Part shown: positions 1-7,602 of the stretch, piece after piece
How the letters are laid out: each line of letters starts with the position of its first letter
Numbering within the stretch: the first letter of the stretch is position 1
Source of the DNA: an uncultured Acetatifactor sp.
GTDB taxonomy: Bacteria > Bacillota > Clostridia > Lachnospirales > Lachnospiraceae
DNA length: 44,748 nucleotides
Direction: 5' to 3'
NCBI GenBank assembly: GCA_910586515.1
Contig: CAJUGL010000027.1
Span: forward strand, 1 to 44,748
The notes under the pieces: model-generated
Database searches by the model: none
What the model saw: only the letters and a program-made list of their open reading frames with translations
Told to the model about the DNA's origin: nothing
Program-made: the position numbers and the translations under genes

Positions 1-46
1 ATTCAGTCCGTAATCGACCAGAAATAATTTATCTTATAATTAAGGA

Positions 47-307
47 TTGTCAATTAAAAGCCGGATGAAGAGGGAAGGGCTGCGCTGCGAAACGGATATA
101 AAAGGAGAAAAGATAGGCTACAAAATCAGGACGGCCCAGATGGAAAAGATTCCCTACATGCTTGTGGTGGGAGAGAAGGAAAGCGCCACTGCAACGGTCT
201 CTGTCCGGCAGCGGGAGGCGGGGGACCTGGGAAGGATGCCGGTGGGCAGGTTCTTGGAAATGCTTCAGGAGGAAGGTATCTGCTTTCACGGCGGGCTGTC
301 TGACTGA
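47..307 (+). pseudogene. C-terminal fragment of threonyl-tRNA synthetase (anticodon-binding domain)
   Basis: The 86 codons match the class II ThrRS anticodon-binding tail: GEKIGYKIRTAQMEKIPYML, then VVGEKE, a basic VSVRQRE stretch and GDLG. Homology starts only around residue 5. The preceding bases are AT-rich and carry an in-frame stop at 11-13, so the catalytic, editing and TGS domains are absent from this frame. A TTG at 47 is the only start and has no convincing ribosome binding site. The likeliest reading is a 5'-truncated remnant of a synthetase copy. A stand-alone anticodon-binding-domain protein is the alternative. Whether a full ThrRS lies to the left cannot be seen because the window begins here. 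Confidence 0.7.
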
Positions 308-410
308 TAGGGTTCCCTGTCTGGGGATGCCGAAGGATTGAAGCAGACTTGTGCATGGTGAGCTGTTTCTGCCGTGACGGAGACAACTTGCTGCGGCTCG
401 TGAGAGTAAC

Positions 411-439
411 TTGAAATATAGGCAGAAAAGGGGTATAAT
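411..439 (+). promoter_or_regulatory. Sigma-A promoter for the MFS gene
   Basis: TTGAAA at 411-416, a 17-base spacer, and a perfect TATAAT at 434-439. It lies about 60 bases before the ATG at 498. The TTG at 411, which could be taken as a start codon of a longer reading frame, is therefore more likely the -35 element. Confidence 0.7.
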
Positions 440-497
440 GGGACGGAAAGGCGGGGGACTTTTTCAGGAGGGTCTCCGTTATGGGGAAAGGACGAAA

Positions 498-1679
498 ATG
501 AGGAACCAATATGACAAAACCATAAGAGCCTGTTTCACGGGCTACATTGTACAGGCTGTGGTAAACAATTTTACGCCCCTGCTATTTTTGTTTTTTCACA
601 GAAGCTATGAGATACCCCTTTCCCGGATTACCTTATTGGTGACGTTCAATTTCGGGATACAGCTTCTGGTGGACCTTCTGGCTGTAGGGTTCGTGGATAA
701 AATCGGGTATCGTGTGTCTTTGGTTGCCGCCCATGTTTTATCGGCGGCGGGCCTGATTTTCCTGACCATTCTGCCGGAGCTGCTGCCGTCGCCTTTTGCC
801 GGGATTTTGATTTCCGTCATGGTCTATGCCGTGGGCGGCGGGCTGTTGGAAGTCCTGGTGAGTCCGGTGGTGGAGGCCTGCCCTTCCGATCATAAGGAAA
901 AAACCATGAGCATGCTGCATTCTTTTTACTGTTGGGGGCATGCGGGGGTGGTGCTGCTTTCCGCCCTGTTTTTCCAGGCGGCAGGTATCGGGAACTGGAA
1001 AATTCTGGCCTGCCTGTGGGCGCTGATTCCGATTGCCAATGCCGTTGCCTTTGCCGGGGTGCCCATTGCGCCGCTGATGGAAGAGGGGGAGCGGGGGCTG
1101 ACGCTGGGGGAACTGTTCCGCCTGAAGATATTCTGGATTTTGCTGATCATGATGGTATGCGCAGGGGCAAGCGAGCAGGCGGTAAGCCAGTGGGCGTCCA
1201 CCTTTGCGGAGAAAGGCCTGGGACTGTCCAAAACGGTGGGAGATCTGGCCGGGCCTCTGGTCTTTGCGGTGCTGATGGGAACATCCAGGTTATTCTACGG
1301 GAAATACGGAGACCGGATTCACCTGGAACGGTTCATGGTCTGCAGCAGCTGCCTTTGCATTTTTGCCTATCTGGGCATCTCTCTTCTGCCGCCGCTTAGT
1401 CTGGTATGCTGCGGAATCTGCGGGCTGTCGGTGGGGATTATGTGGCCCGGAACCTTCAGCAGGGCATCGGCTGCTCTGCCCAGGGGAGGTACGGCTATGT
1501 TCGCTCTGCTGGCCCTGGGCGGGGACATCGGCTGTTCGGCAGGGCCGACTCTGGTGGGAATGGTATCAGGGATGTCCGGAGATGACCTGAAGATGGGCAT
1601 TCTGGCAGGCGTTATCTTTCCGGTGCTGCTGTTAGCCGGAATTTTTCTCTGCGGGAGACTGAAAAAAGCATCTGTTTGA
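498..1679 (+). CDS. Major facilitator superfamily transporter
   Basis: This 393-residue protein has about 12 hydrophobic segments in two halves, separated by a charged loop near residues 195-205 (EEGERG). That is the MFS layout and the usual family length. A DKIGYR motif follows the second segment, in the place of the MFS loop 2-3 signature, and GKYGDR sits at the equivalent place in the second half. Start: ATG at 498, preceded by AAAGGA at 487-492. The reading frame extends upstream but those codons overlap the promoter at 411-439. Substrate is not predictable; sugar and small-molecule exporters of this type are common in Clostridia. It appears to be transcribed alone. Confidence 0.85.
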   Translation: MRNQYDKTIRACFTGYIVQAVVNNFTPLLFLFFHRSYEIPLSRITLLVTFNFGIQLLVDLLAVGFVDKIGYRVSLVAAHVLSAAGLIFLTILPELLPSPFAGILISVMVYAVGGGLLEVLVSPVVEACPSDHKEKTMSMLHSFYCWGHAGVVLLSALFFQAAGIGNWKILACLWALIPIANAVAFAGVPIAPLMEEGERGLTLGELFRLKIFWILLIMMVCAGASEQAVSQWASTFAEKGLGLSKTVGDLAGPLVFAVLMGTSRLFYGKYGDRIHLERFMVCSSCLCIFAYLGISLLPPLSLVCCGICGLSVGIMWPGTFSRASAALPRGGTAMFALLALGGDIGCSAGPTLVGMVSGMSGDDLKMGILAGVIFPVLLLAGIFLCGRLKKASV

Positions 1680-1878
1680 GGGCAGGTGCATGGCAGAGCG
1701 AAGCAGGGGTACCGGGGAACCGGAACAATGGAAAACTTGCCCGGGGATTCACGGGGCGGCGGAAGTACGGTTACAGGCCGCAGTTTTGTATGCGCAGGCC
1801 CGCGCAGGGGAAATATGCCGTTTCGGCGGCGCAGGGACCGCAGGGCGGAGCGGGCAGTGGAGAAGGCCATTTCCCTGT
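1680..1878. other. GC-rich non-coding gap
   Basis: Between the MFS stop and the rubrerythrin promoter. Short open frames cross it, but none has a recognisable product or a good ribosome binding site. No T-tract terminator was seen. Confidence 0.4.
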
Positions 1879-1912
1879 TTGATTGGAATCAATGGAAAGC
1901 AGACGGTATGAC
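1879..1912 (+). promoter_or_regulatory. Putative rubrerythrin promoter with overlapping palindrome
   Basis: A perfect palindrome TTGATTGGAATCAA lies at 1879-1892. It overlaps a possible -35 TTGGAA (1883-1888), with a possible -10 TATGAC at 1907-1912 after 18 bases. An operator over the -35 would suit an oxidative-stress gene, but the sequence is not a canonical PerR or Fur box. Both promoter boxes are only 4/6 matches. Confidence 0.35.
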
Positions 1913-1938
1913 GTCGCAGAATAACAGGAGGAAAAGAC

Positions 1939-2481
1939 ATGAAAACAACGAAGTATGCGGGAACGCAGACAGAAAAGAATCTGGAGGCAGCATTTGCGGG
2001 GGAATCCCAGGCCAGGAACAAGTATACCTATTTTGCCTCTGCAGCAAAAAAGGAAGGCTATGAGCAGATTGCAGGCCTGTTTCTGAAGACTGCGGAAAAC
2101 GAAAAAGAGCATGCGAAGATGTGGCTCAAGGAGCTTGCCGGTATCGGCGATACGAAGGAGAATCTTGCCGCGGCTGCAGAGGGAGAAAACTTTGAGTGGA
2201 CCGATATGTATGCGGATTTTGCCAGGACGGCAGAGGAGGAAGGCTTCCCGGAGCTTGCAGCCAAGTTCCGCCTGGTAGGAGAAATCGAGAAGCATCATGA
2301 GGAAAGGTATCGGGCGCTGCTCCGGAATCTGGAGACGGCAGCCGTATTCGAGAAGAGCGAGGTGAAGGTGTGGGAGTGCCGCAACTGCGGTCACATTGTA
2401 GTTGGGACAAAGGCTCCGGAGGTGTGCCCCACATGCAATCATCCCCAGAGCTATTTCGAGGTACATGCAGAGAACTACTGA
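1939..2481 (+). CDS. rbr: Rubrerythrin
   Basis: Rubrerythrin is a cytoplasmic non-haem di-iron peroxidase that reduces hydrogen peroxide in anaerobes. The 180-residue product has the four-helix ferritin-like domain, with paired iron-binding EsxxR/ExxH patterns: ESQARNKY, ENEKEHAKMW, EEEGF and EIEKHHEERY. A C-terminal rubredoxin-like knuckle follows, with CRNCGH and CPTCNH supplying the four cysteines for a single iron. Length and domain order are typical. A strong ribosome binding site (AGGAGG, about 1926-1931) fixes the ATG. It is a single-gene unit closed by the terminator at 2516-2545. Confidence 0.96.
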   Translation: MKTTKYAGTQTEKNLEAAFAGESQARNKYTYFASAAKKEGYEQIAGLFLKTAENEKEHAKMWLKELAGIGDTKENLAAAAEGENFEWTDMYADFARTAEEEGFPELAAKFRLVGEIEKHHEERYRALLRNLETAAVFEKSEVKVWECRNCGHIVVGTKAPEVCPTCNHPQSYFEVHAENY

Positions 2482-2515
2482 TTTCAGGGAAAAATGGCAT
2501 AACAGGACGATTTTC

Positions 2516-2545
2516 AGAGGGGCGGAGGATTCTGCTCCTCTTTTC
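2516..2545 (+). terminator. Rho-independent terminator after rubrerythrin
   Basis: An 8-bp stem (AGAGGGGC at 2516-2523 with GCTCCTCT at 2534-2541, one G-T pair), a 10-base loop, and a following run of T. Confidence 0.7.
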
Positions 2546-2656
2546 CGTTCCCCTGCTCGATTGCACACGGGCATCCCGGGAAACAGAAAAAATCCAATGG
2601 AAATAGGAAATAAGTTAAAGCGGGAAAAACGAATCTGTGCTATGCTGTAAAGAGGG

Positions 2657-2687
2657 AACAGTTCGGCGCGCTGTCTGAACTGATACG
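2657..2687. repeat. Dispersed palindromic repeat, copy 1
   Basis: A diverged copy of a palindrome also found at 8679-8710 and 24364-24397. Arms resemble AACAGTTC and GAACTG around a CTGTCT core. Several mismatches make the stem imperfect here. It lies between the rubrerythrin terminator and the next small gene. Confidence 0.6.
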
Positions 2688-2729
2688 TAAAAAGGGAATT
2701 CGGAGAACGGAAACAGGGAGTGGGGAAGG

Positions 2730-3023
2730 TTGTTATTTGATGTAAAAGAGAGAATGCTGCAGGTACTTGACCGCAGACCGGAGGGAAAGCTGATGCCGCT
2801 GTTGGAAAAGCACGGGGTAGGAGCGGCGGCCTACTACGGGAAAGCCTGCCGCCGTATCTATGAGGCTTTCCGGGACTATCCAAGGACCCGGGAGGGCGGC
2901 TTTATCCATGTCAGGAATGGGCTGCGCGGGCAGATGTGGGTGGACGGCGTCTTTATGGGGCAGATGTTTTACTGCCGCTACGGAAGAATGTTCCGGGAAC
3001 CGGCCTGTTTTGACGCAGGATAG
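2730..3023 (+). CDS. Small hypothetical protein
   Basis: No family was recognised. The 97 codons begin with TTG at 2730, with GGGGAAGG immediately upstream but very close. An ATG at 2754, after AAAGAGAG, would give 89 residues and is the more conventional start. The product is basic, with no signal peptide or membrane segment; several Gly and Tyr residues cluster near the C-terminus (GQMFYCRYGR). The middle (YYGKACRRIYEAF) looks helical. It is convergent with the ATPase gene that ends at 3034. Coding is likely but not certain. Confidence 0.5.
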   Translation: MLFDVKERMLQVLDRRPEGKLMPLLEKHGVGAAAYYGKACRRIYEAFRDYPRTREGGFIHVRNGLRGQMWVDGVFMGQMFYCRYGRMFREPACFDAG

Positions 3024-3033
3024 TATGGGATCA

Positions 3034-4293
3034 TTAAATATACCAGACAGGTATCTGGAGTAGATTTTCCCGCAGTACACCCACATCAGGGCAGTTGCAT
3101 ACAACCGATCCCACGCCGCGTTTTTTTCCCGGAATTTGATCTAAAATGGGAAATGCAGATGTCATCATTGCCTTTGCCTGTGTGCTTTTTTTTATTTCTA
3201 TGGGGTATAAGATTCCGTTTTCTTCAATAATCATATCGATTTCTATTTCTGTTTCCTGGATTTCGTGGCTTTCCGTTACCTTTTTCCTGTCGCGTCCGCG
3301 ATAATAGGATACAAAGTGACGATAATCCAGGCCTTCGTTGGCAAAGGACTTCAATATTTCGGATATCACGAATGTTTCAAACATGGGACCGCTCATTGCT
3401 CCGTAAGCGAGCGTTTCCGGCGTCAGCCATCTTGTGAGATAGCAGGCAAGGCCGGTATCTCGGAAATAGAGTTTGGGCGATTTAATTGCCCTTTTTAAAA
3501 CATTGGAGGTGTAGGGTTCCAACAAGTAAATAATGCCGGAGGTCTCCAAAATCGAAATCCAGTTTTTTACGGTTGTCACGTCTTTCCCGATTTCTGACGC
3601 AATGGAGGTGTAGTTTAATATTTCTCCGGTTCTTGCCGCGGCAGCTATCATAAATTGTCTGAAAATATTCAGGTCCTGTACGGCTGCCAGTTCTCTGACA
3701 TCTCTCTCCATATAGGTTTTTACGTAATCCGAATAGAATGCGCTCCATTCCTTATGGGCATCCTGCAGTTCGGGGTATCCGCCCCTGTGAATCATTTCCC
3801 AGATATTTGCAGGGTTTCGGGCAGATTCCCGCCTTTTTGCCACATATTCCGGGGTTGGAAGGAAGTGCTCGTTAAAAGGATCCCTCATGCTCTCACGCAT
3901 GGACAGGCCGGACAGTTCGAGAATCCCGATTCGTCCGGACAGGGATTCCGAAACATTCTGCATCAAATGAAAAGGTTGTGAACCGGACAGGCAGAACAGG
4001 CCTTTTTCCTCACTTTCATCGCATTTGATTTTAAGGTAGCGGAATAATTCACCTGCCCTTTGTACCTCGTCAATTGTGACTGGAGGCGGATTCAAGGTTA
4101 AAAACATGCTTCCGGCTTCTCTTGCCTGCTGCTCCAGAAAAGGATCGTCCAAAGAGATATATTTCCTGGAGGGAAATACTTTCTTCAGCAATGTGGACTT
4201 TCCTGTCTGGCGTGGGCCTGTCAACAGAATTGCCTTATATGTCTTTTCGTATTTACGTAATCTGTTTTCCAATGCTCTTGGAATATAGTCCAT
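3034..4293 (-). CDS. ATP-binding protein of the AAA_14 / DUF4143 family
   Basis: A 419-residue P-loop protein of the widespread bacterial and archaeal AAA_14-DUF4143 type. An N-terminal Walker A (GPRQTGKST) is followed by a Walker B-like PVTIDEVQR and a sensor-like LSGSQPF. The C-terminal half is DUF4143, with a winged-helix part and an EIDMIIEENGILYPIEIKKS segment whose D...ExK spacing resembles a PD-(D/E)XK fold. The biological role of the family is unresolved; many members sit in accessory regions. Start: of two adjacent ATGs, the one at 4293 is 6 bases from AGGAGG (4300-4305). The longer upstream frame lacks a binding site. It stands alone on the minus strand. Confidence 0.85.
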   Translation of the reverse strand: MDYIPRALENRLRKYEKTYKAILLTGPRQTGKSTLLKKVFPSRKYISLDDPFLEQQAREAGSMFLTLNPPPVTIDEVQRAGELFRYLKIKCDESEEKGLFCLSGSQPFHLMQNVSESLSGRIGILELSGLSMRESMRDPFNEHFLPTPEYVAKRRESARNPANIWEMIHRGGYPELQDAHKEWSAFYSDYVKTYMERDVRELAAVQDLNIFRQFMIAAAARTGEILNYTSIASEIGKDVTTVKNWISILETSGIIYLLEPYTSNVLKRAIKSPKLYFRDTGLACYLTRWLTPETLAYGAMSGPMFETFVISEILKSFANEGLDYRHFVSYYRGRDRKKVTESHEIQETEIEIDMIIEENGILYPIEIKKSTQAKAMMTSAFPILDQIPGKKRGVGSVVCNCPDVGVLRENLLQIPVWYI

Positions 4294-4507
4294 CATTTTC
4301 CTCCTAATATAGTCGCTGCGCGACGGCACTAAAGGGTAAAGCCACTTCGACGCACTTGACATTTCTTAGCCGGACTGTTCCGGTTCCGCTATGAATGTAT
4401 TTTCTGGAATTTCAATCTAAATCTGTCATCATTGTATCATAGGATATGTTATTTTTCAACGGATATTCGGAGAGACAATCCTGCTTTCCGAGGGAGATCT
4501 GCGGGTG
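4294..4507. other. Intergenic gap
   Basis: Separates the DUF4143 ATPase from the end of the GNAT gene; both are on the minus strand. It should hold the promoter of the ATPase gene, but no box pair stood out. Confidence 0.4.
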
Positions 4508-4924
4508 TCATCCAAGGGCATTCACAATGTTTTCCCAAGAGTCGAATGTGCAGCCGCCTAATTGCCGAAAGCCCATGGCCGTATAAAAGCCAACGGCTTC
4601 TGGAGTGTCGTCTGAGGTCAGCTTAATCTGGCGTACATGGCGGTACCTGTCCAGAACCGCCCGTATGAGGGCAGAACCTACACCCTTCCGCTGATGTGTG
4701 GGGAAAATCAGAATATCCTGAATAAATACGATGGTCTGTCCGTCTCCAACGGTGCGGATTATCCCCAGGAGCTGTCCGTCTTCGTAAGCCGCCAGTGTCA
4801 GCATGGAATTTTCAAATCCTTTTTTGAGAGTTTCCGGGTGGTCCGTATATGCCGTCCACCCTACGCTTGCATAGAGTTTCAAAATCTCCGCTTCGTTATA
4901 GGAGGTATATTCCTTGATTTCCAT
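4508..4924 (-). CDS. GNAT family N-acetyltransferase
   Basis: A 138-residue single-domain acetyl-CoA-dependent acetyltransferase. The acetyl-CoA loop appears as HQRKGVGSALI (the R/Q-x-x-G-x-G/A motif A), after the FIQDILIFP strand. A C-terminal AVGFYTAMGFRQ matches motif B. Length is normal for the fold. The substrate is unknown; the N-terminal SVGWTAYTDHPE is typical of small uncharacterised Firmicutes members. It starts at ATG 4924 after a GGAG site and lies 33 bases downstream of the fusion gene on the same strand, so the two are probably cotranscribed. Confidence 0.9.
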   Translation of the reverse strand: MEIKEYTSYNEAEILKLYASVGWTAYTDHPETLKKGFENSMLTLAAYEDGQLLGIIRTVGDGQTIVFIQDILIFPTHQRKGVGSALIRAVLDRYRHVRQIKLTSDDTPEAVGFYTAMGFRQLGGCTFDSWENIVNALG

Positions 4925-4957
4925 GAAATCTCCGTTCTGTTTTCGGTTTGTCTGAAG

Positions 4958-6649
4958 TTACAATTCGCCCAACCATTCCCGCAGGGCCGATAAGATCTTT
5001 CCGTTTCGCAGTGCATCCAGGGATTCTTCCGCCCAGGAAGGGAGCTTTTCCTGTTTACAGGCGCTGACCAGTGTAACTAAAGGCCCAAGGAATGCGTCTG
5101 CTTTCCGTTCTTCCTCCGCAAAGTTCATTCCGTATTCTTCCAGAAAGGCTTGGGCAGCATCCGGTGAAAGGGAACTGGTTACATTGCGGATATCCCCATA
5201 GGCAGTACCTTTGCCCAATAGATTGTAATCGAACATAAAAGCGCTTTCCTGGTCCTTGGAGACAATCAGGTTTGTCCAGTAAAAATCGTTATAGGTAAGC
5301 GTCCGGGGCAAGGCGTTGATGCGGTCACGGATTCTGTCAAAGTGCCGGGCTGTTTCCTGCCAGAGGGCATCGCCTGCTGTGCCGGTTCTGTCTGCAACCT
5401 GTTTCAGGGTGTCCAAAGTGAGGGAATCGGATTCGTCATACAGGGAAATCGCATTGCCGCTAAGATATTCACGGCCTTTCGCATGAAGCGTTTTATACCA
5501 TCTGGCAATGACTCTTGCCGCCTGGGGATTGCGGAGGTCATCCTCCCTGCCAAGTCTATAATTGGCAGTGCCAAGTCTGTAATTGGTATTTTCATTTTCG
5601 CTACCATCCCCCACCTCCGGCAGTAATATGGCATTTTGTGTGCAGCCAAGCAGAGGCAGAGTGGGGATGCCCAGGGAGGAGAGAATCCTGTAATTTTCGA
5701 TTTCCCTGGTATCTTCCTGTTTTTCAAACACCTTCAGTATCAGTCTTTTCCCTTCCGTCTCCACCCGGTACAGGGAAATTCCGGCTTTGGAGCGGAGCAG
5801 TGAGCAGGAGGGGATGGGCAGGCCCATCTCTGTCAGCGCAAAAATATAGGAGGAGGGCGGCAGTTTACAGGGAAGTCCCATCTGCGCCAGAAGTTTGTTC
5901 AGCTGTGCCAGGCTCTGTTCGTTCATGCCTTCCCATTCCAGAATTTCCCTGCCGCTGTAACGGTGCAGTTGGCCCACATACCGAATGCCATGGGCCTGAA
6001 ATGCCTGTCTGGCCTGAACGGGGAGATGCTCCGTCAGGCAGTCTGCCGTCAACAGCCGGGCCGGTTCTTTGGGGGCAAAGTTTTTGTCAAATTCCGCCGT
6101 TTCTTCCGGGTCAACCGCATATACGGCATCCTCAAAAAACCGTCCTGTTATGCCTTCCAGGGCGTTGTCATACAATTCCATGGCCATCAGGGCGTCCGGG
6201 GTACTCCCGTCGGCTGAGGTAATGCCGTAACTGGAGGCACGCCGGAAACCGAATCTGGGGTAATAATCAGGATGCCCATAGATCAGAATGGCTCTGTATC
6301 CCAATCGGGATGCCTGTCTGATGGAATGGCGCATCAGAGCGGAACCGATGCCCTGTCTTTTATAGTCAGGATGGACGCTGAGAGGGCCGAAACTTAGAAC
6401 CGGGATTTCCAGTCCTTCCGGCGTCACCACTTTCGCCAGGCTGTATATGATGTGCCCCACAATCATTCCGTCCGTCTCCGCAACCAGATCGAGTTCCGGC
6501 ACAAAACAGGGCAGTTTTCTTAATTTGTGTACCAAAAGATGCTCTCCGTCGCAGGTGGGATGGTCCATGCATCCCCAGAATGCCTCCCGGGTCAGATTCT
6601 CCACCGTGCGGTAATCTGCCGGATTCTCTTTTCTGATTTCAACAGGCAA
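4958..6649 (-). CDS. GNAT / alpha-CTD-like / aminoglycoside-phosphotransferase-like fusion protein
   Basis: A 563-residue, three-part protein. Residues about 4-190 are a GNAT domain, with motif A at VHPDYKRQGIGSAL (about 92-105) and HPDYYPRFGF. Residues about 205-262 resemble the helix-hairpin-helix C-terminal domain of RNA polymerase alpha (RQAFQAHGIRYVGQLHRYSG, then a GMNEQSLAQLNKLLAQMGL helix). Residues about 268-563 look like an APH/choline-kinase fold: LILKVFE with the ATP-binding Lys near 306, a catalytic-loop equivalent YNDFYWTN (about 453-460) and FDYN as the metal-binding motif. Start: TTG at 6649, 7 bases after GGAGGA. An earlier TTG at 6724 is part of the -35 box. Substrates are unknown; modification or phosphorylation of a small molecule is an inference. 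Confidence 0.8.
   Translation of the reverse strand: MPVEIRKENPADYRTVENLTREAFWGCMDHPTCDGEHLLVHKLRKLPCFVPELDLVAETDGMIVGHIIYSLAKVVTPEGLEIPVLSFGPLSVHPDYKRQGIGSALMRHSIRQASRLGYRAILIYGHPDYYPRFGFRRASSYGITSADGSTPDALMAMELYDNALEGITGRFFEDAVYAVDPEETAEFDKNFAPKEPARLLTADCLTEHLPVQARQAFQAHGIRYVGQLHRYSGREILEWEGMNEQSLAQLNKLLAQMGLPCKLPPSSYIFALTEMGLPIPSCSLLRSKAGISLYRVETEGKRLILKVFEKQEDTREIENYRILSSLGIPTLPLLGCTQNAILLPEVGDGSENENTNYRLGTANYRLGREDDLRNPQAARVIARWYKTLHAKGREYLSGNAISLYDESDSLTLDTLKQVADRTGTAGDALWQETARHFDRIRDRINALPRTLTYNDFYWTNLIVSKDQESAFMFDYNLLGKGTAYGDIRNVTSSLSPDAAQAFLEEYGMNFAEEERKADAFLGPLVTLVSACKQEKLPSWAEESLDALRNGKILSALREWLGEL
5550..5591 (-). repeat. Two-copy 21-base tandem repeat inside the fusion gene
   Basis: CCAAGTCTATAATTGG at 5550-5565 recurs at 5571-5586 with one mismatch, a period of 21 bases. 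It encodes NYRLGTA-NYRLG in a loop of the kinase-like domain. The frame is kept. Confidence 0.8.
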
Positions 6650-6695
6650 TGGGTGTTCCTCCGTATTTTTTGACTGAAAAGGGTTTCTGATAACA

Positions 6696-6724
6696 AGCAT
6701 AGTTTGTTTCGCCTGATTTGTCAA
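6696..6724 (-). promoter_or_regulatory. Promoter of the GNAT fusion operon
   Basis: On the minus strand: TTGACA at 6724-6719, 17-base spacer, TATGCT at 6701-6696. The perfect -35 overlaps the most upstream TTG and the -10 overlaps the next ATG, which argues that translation starts further down at 6649. Confidence 0.6.
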
Positions 6725-6822
6725 GGATGGAGAGGGGAAGCTATAGATAATAATCTTGCGGATGCAGGGGGGATATGGTAGGATAAAGGAATGGGGAACC
6801 GATTTCAGGAGGGAAGCTTATT

Positions 6823-7545
6823 ATGAAGATCTGCAGGTTTAGTTCAGGAATACGAAAAACGGAAGGGGTCTGTCAGCCCCGAAAGCTGTCTGTGAAAATA
6901 GCGGTCCTGCTGTCCGCATGTATGTTGGTCTTGCTGTGCTGCGGCTGCGGGGGGCAGGAGAGCAGCCGGAAGTCCCTGAACCAACAGGGGATGGAACTGA
7001 TCGGTCTGATGGCGCAGATGGCTGCCAGTGAAGAATATGGTGCAATTATGGGAGCTGAAAATCCGGCTTTCGAAAATCAGCTCCGGGGAATAGCGTCCGG
7101 GGATTACAGCGTCCCCAGGACCATATATGAAATGACTGTTCCGTCCGTGGGGGAATTTCTGTCAGCCATTGACGGAGAGGAAGCTCTGGACGGACTTCCG
7201 GATTCTCTGAAGGAGTTTCTGGATGCGAAAAGCGCTTCCTTATTGTTAAATCAGCTCAACGCCCGGGAGGGAAGCAGCTCCCTGGCTCTGGCGTCCCTGT
7301 ATACGGCGGAAAAAACTTTTGTCAGCAGTGAATTGGAGCAGGACAGCATTTATCTGTATTTTTTTGAGGACGGATATCCCATAGCCGTGGCTTTCCACAG
7401 AGGTGAGGATGATACGGTGAAGGCTACGGGCGTGTTTGTTCTGGCGGAGGGCATGGAGGAAGCGTCCGTTGGACAGTTGGAGGAGGTGTTTGCCCTGTTG
7501 GGCCTGGACTGCAGGTTCCGGCTGTTGGAAGGGCAGGAGAAGTAA
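6823..7545 (+). CDS. Putative lipoprotein of unknown function
   Basis: No family was recognised. The 240-residue product has a basic N-terminus, a hydrophobic stretch (IAVLLSACMLVLLCCGC, about residues 26-42) and then GGQESS. This resembles a lipoprotein signal, although the bases around the cysteines do not give a perfect lipobox. The mature part is acidic and probably extracytoplasmic; IYLYFFEDGYPIAVAFH looks like beta strands. AGGAGGGA at about 6807-6814 supports the ATG. It is convergent with the histidine kinase gene that ends at 7603, 57 bases away, so its link to that module is only positional. Confidence 0.75.
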   Translation: MKICRFSSGIRKTEGVCQPRKLSVKIAVLLSACMLVLLCCGCGGQESSRKSLNQQGMELIGLMAQMAASEEYGAIMGAENPAFENQLRGIASGDYSVPRTIYEMTVPSVGEFLSAIDGEEALDGLPDSLKEFLDAKSASLLLNQLNAREGSSSLALASLYTAEKTFVSSELEQDSIYLYFFEDGYPIAVAFHRGEDDTVKATGVFVLAEGMEEASVGQLEEVFALLGLDCRFRLLEGQEK

Positions 7546-7602
7546 GCGTACTATTCGTTTTTCCAGAGAACTTTCTCCGCAGTCTGCCGCAGGGAGGTTT
7601 CT

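Noticed and set aside
1771..2883. A 370-codon minus-strand open frame across rubrerythrin.
   Set aside because: It is antisense to a clear rubrerythrin, has no family features, and reflects codon bias of the real gene.
6650..6724. A TTG start at 6724 for the fusion gene.
   Set aside because: That TTG is part of a perfect -35 TTGACA; the TTG at 6649 has GGAGGA at proper spacing and begins at the GNAT domain.
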